From Clostridia bacterium (GTDB taxonomy: Bacteria > Bacillota_A > Clostridia > Oscillospirales > CAG-272), in contig JAFTKI010000020.1 in NCBI GenBank assembly GCA_017453335.1, positions 1 through 12,576 on the forward strand: a DNA stretch of 12,576 nucleotides. Reading direction: 5' to 3'. The notes under the pieces were generated by a model, which saw nothing but the letters and a program-made list of their open reading frames with translations, searched no databases and was not told the DNA's origin. The translations under genes were made by a program, and so were the position numbers. This document shows, piece after piece, positions 12,384 through 12,576 of the stretch. Each line of letters opens with the position of its first letter. Positions within the stretch are counted from its first letter, which is position 1.

Positions 12384-12576
12384 TTACTTCTTCTTGTTCG
12401 CAATGGTCTTTGCGGGACCCTTACGAGTTCTTGCATTGGTCTTGGTTCTCTGTCCGCGAACGAGCAAACCCTTTCTGTGACGGATACCGCGATAGCAGTT
12501 GATCTCAACCATTCTCTTGATGTTCAAAGCAACATCACGGCGGAGGTCACCCTCAACGATGTAGGATTTTTCAATC
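12384..12576 (-). CDS. rpsM: 30S ribosomal protein S13, C-terminal part (5' end outside window)
   Basis: The last 63 codons and the TAA (12386-12384) of S13 are visible. They read through [43 protein letters not shown] to a basic AKTIANKKK end. The CYRGIRHR and [14 protein letters not shown] motifs are specific to S13, which contacts the large subunit and the P-site tRNA. The frame is open to the window edge. It is followed by rpsK after 15 bases. Confidence 0.96.
   Translation of the reverse strand, partial: IEKSYIVEGDLRRDVALNIKRMVEINCYRGIRHRKGLLVRGQRTKTNARTRKGPAKTIANKKK

Overview
The window reads as chromosomal DNA of a low-to-mid GC Clostridia bacterium (Bacillota), probably a gut lineage. 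The support is: sigma-A type promoters (TTGACA, 17 bp, TATAAT) and strong AGGAGG-like ribosome sites throughout; a rpsM-rpsK-rpsD-rpoA-rplQ cluster in the Bacillota order; a zinc-type S4; a FakA/DegV fatty-acid kinase pair; and short-hairpin repeats of a kind that, from memory, is common in gut Clostridia. A species cannot be named from sequence alone.

Layout. Positions 1-944 (minus) hold a threonine/serine exporter cut by the window edge. It is divergent from an AEC-family permease at 1144-2130 (plus). The two genes share a control region with two near-consensus promoters flanking a perfect 21-bp tandem repeat. The permease ends in a strong terminator. It faces the Mg2+ channel gene mgtE (2479-3879, minus) across a 209-bp array of small palindromes punctuated by TCGATAT/ATATCGA. 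mgtE has an unusual leader with an upstream promoter, a possible 39-residue ORF and long-range complementarity that reaches its ribosome site. Next come tRNA-Gly(CCC) on the plus strand with its own promoter and terminator, then a diverged copy of its 3' end inside a tandem duplication, then a REP-like element.

From 4777 to the end everything is on the minus strand. First is a membrane-anchored phosphoglycerol transferase of the OpgB/LtaS sulfatase fold. Next is an operon, in transcription order MarR regulator, DegV fatty-acid-binding protein, FakA kinase, with an operator-bearing consensus promoter; together these would bind, phosphorylate and sense exogenous fatty acids. Last is the distal part of the ribosomal/RNA polymerase operon, ending in a strong terminator after rplQ. 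The rpsD-rpoA spacer can form a pseudoknot that begins at the rpsD stop codon.

Most protein genes are ordinary housekeeping or accessory genes. The less explained signals are in the non-coding DNA: the divergent tandem operator, the TATCGA hairpin array, the mgtE leader, the duplicated tRNA 3' end and the rpsD-rpoA pseudoknot. All structural claims come from reading complementarity by eye; no folding or database search was run.
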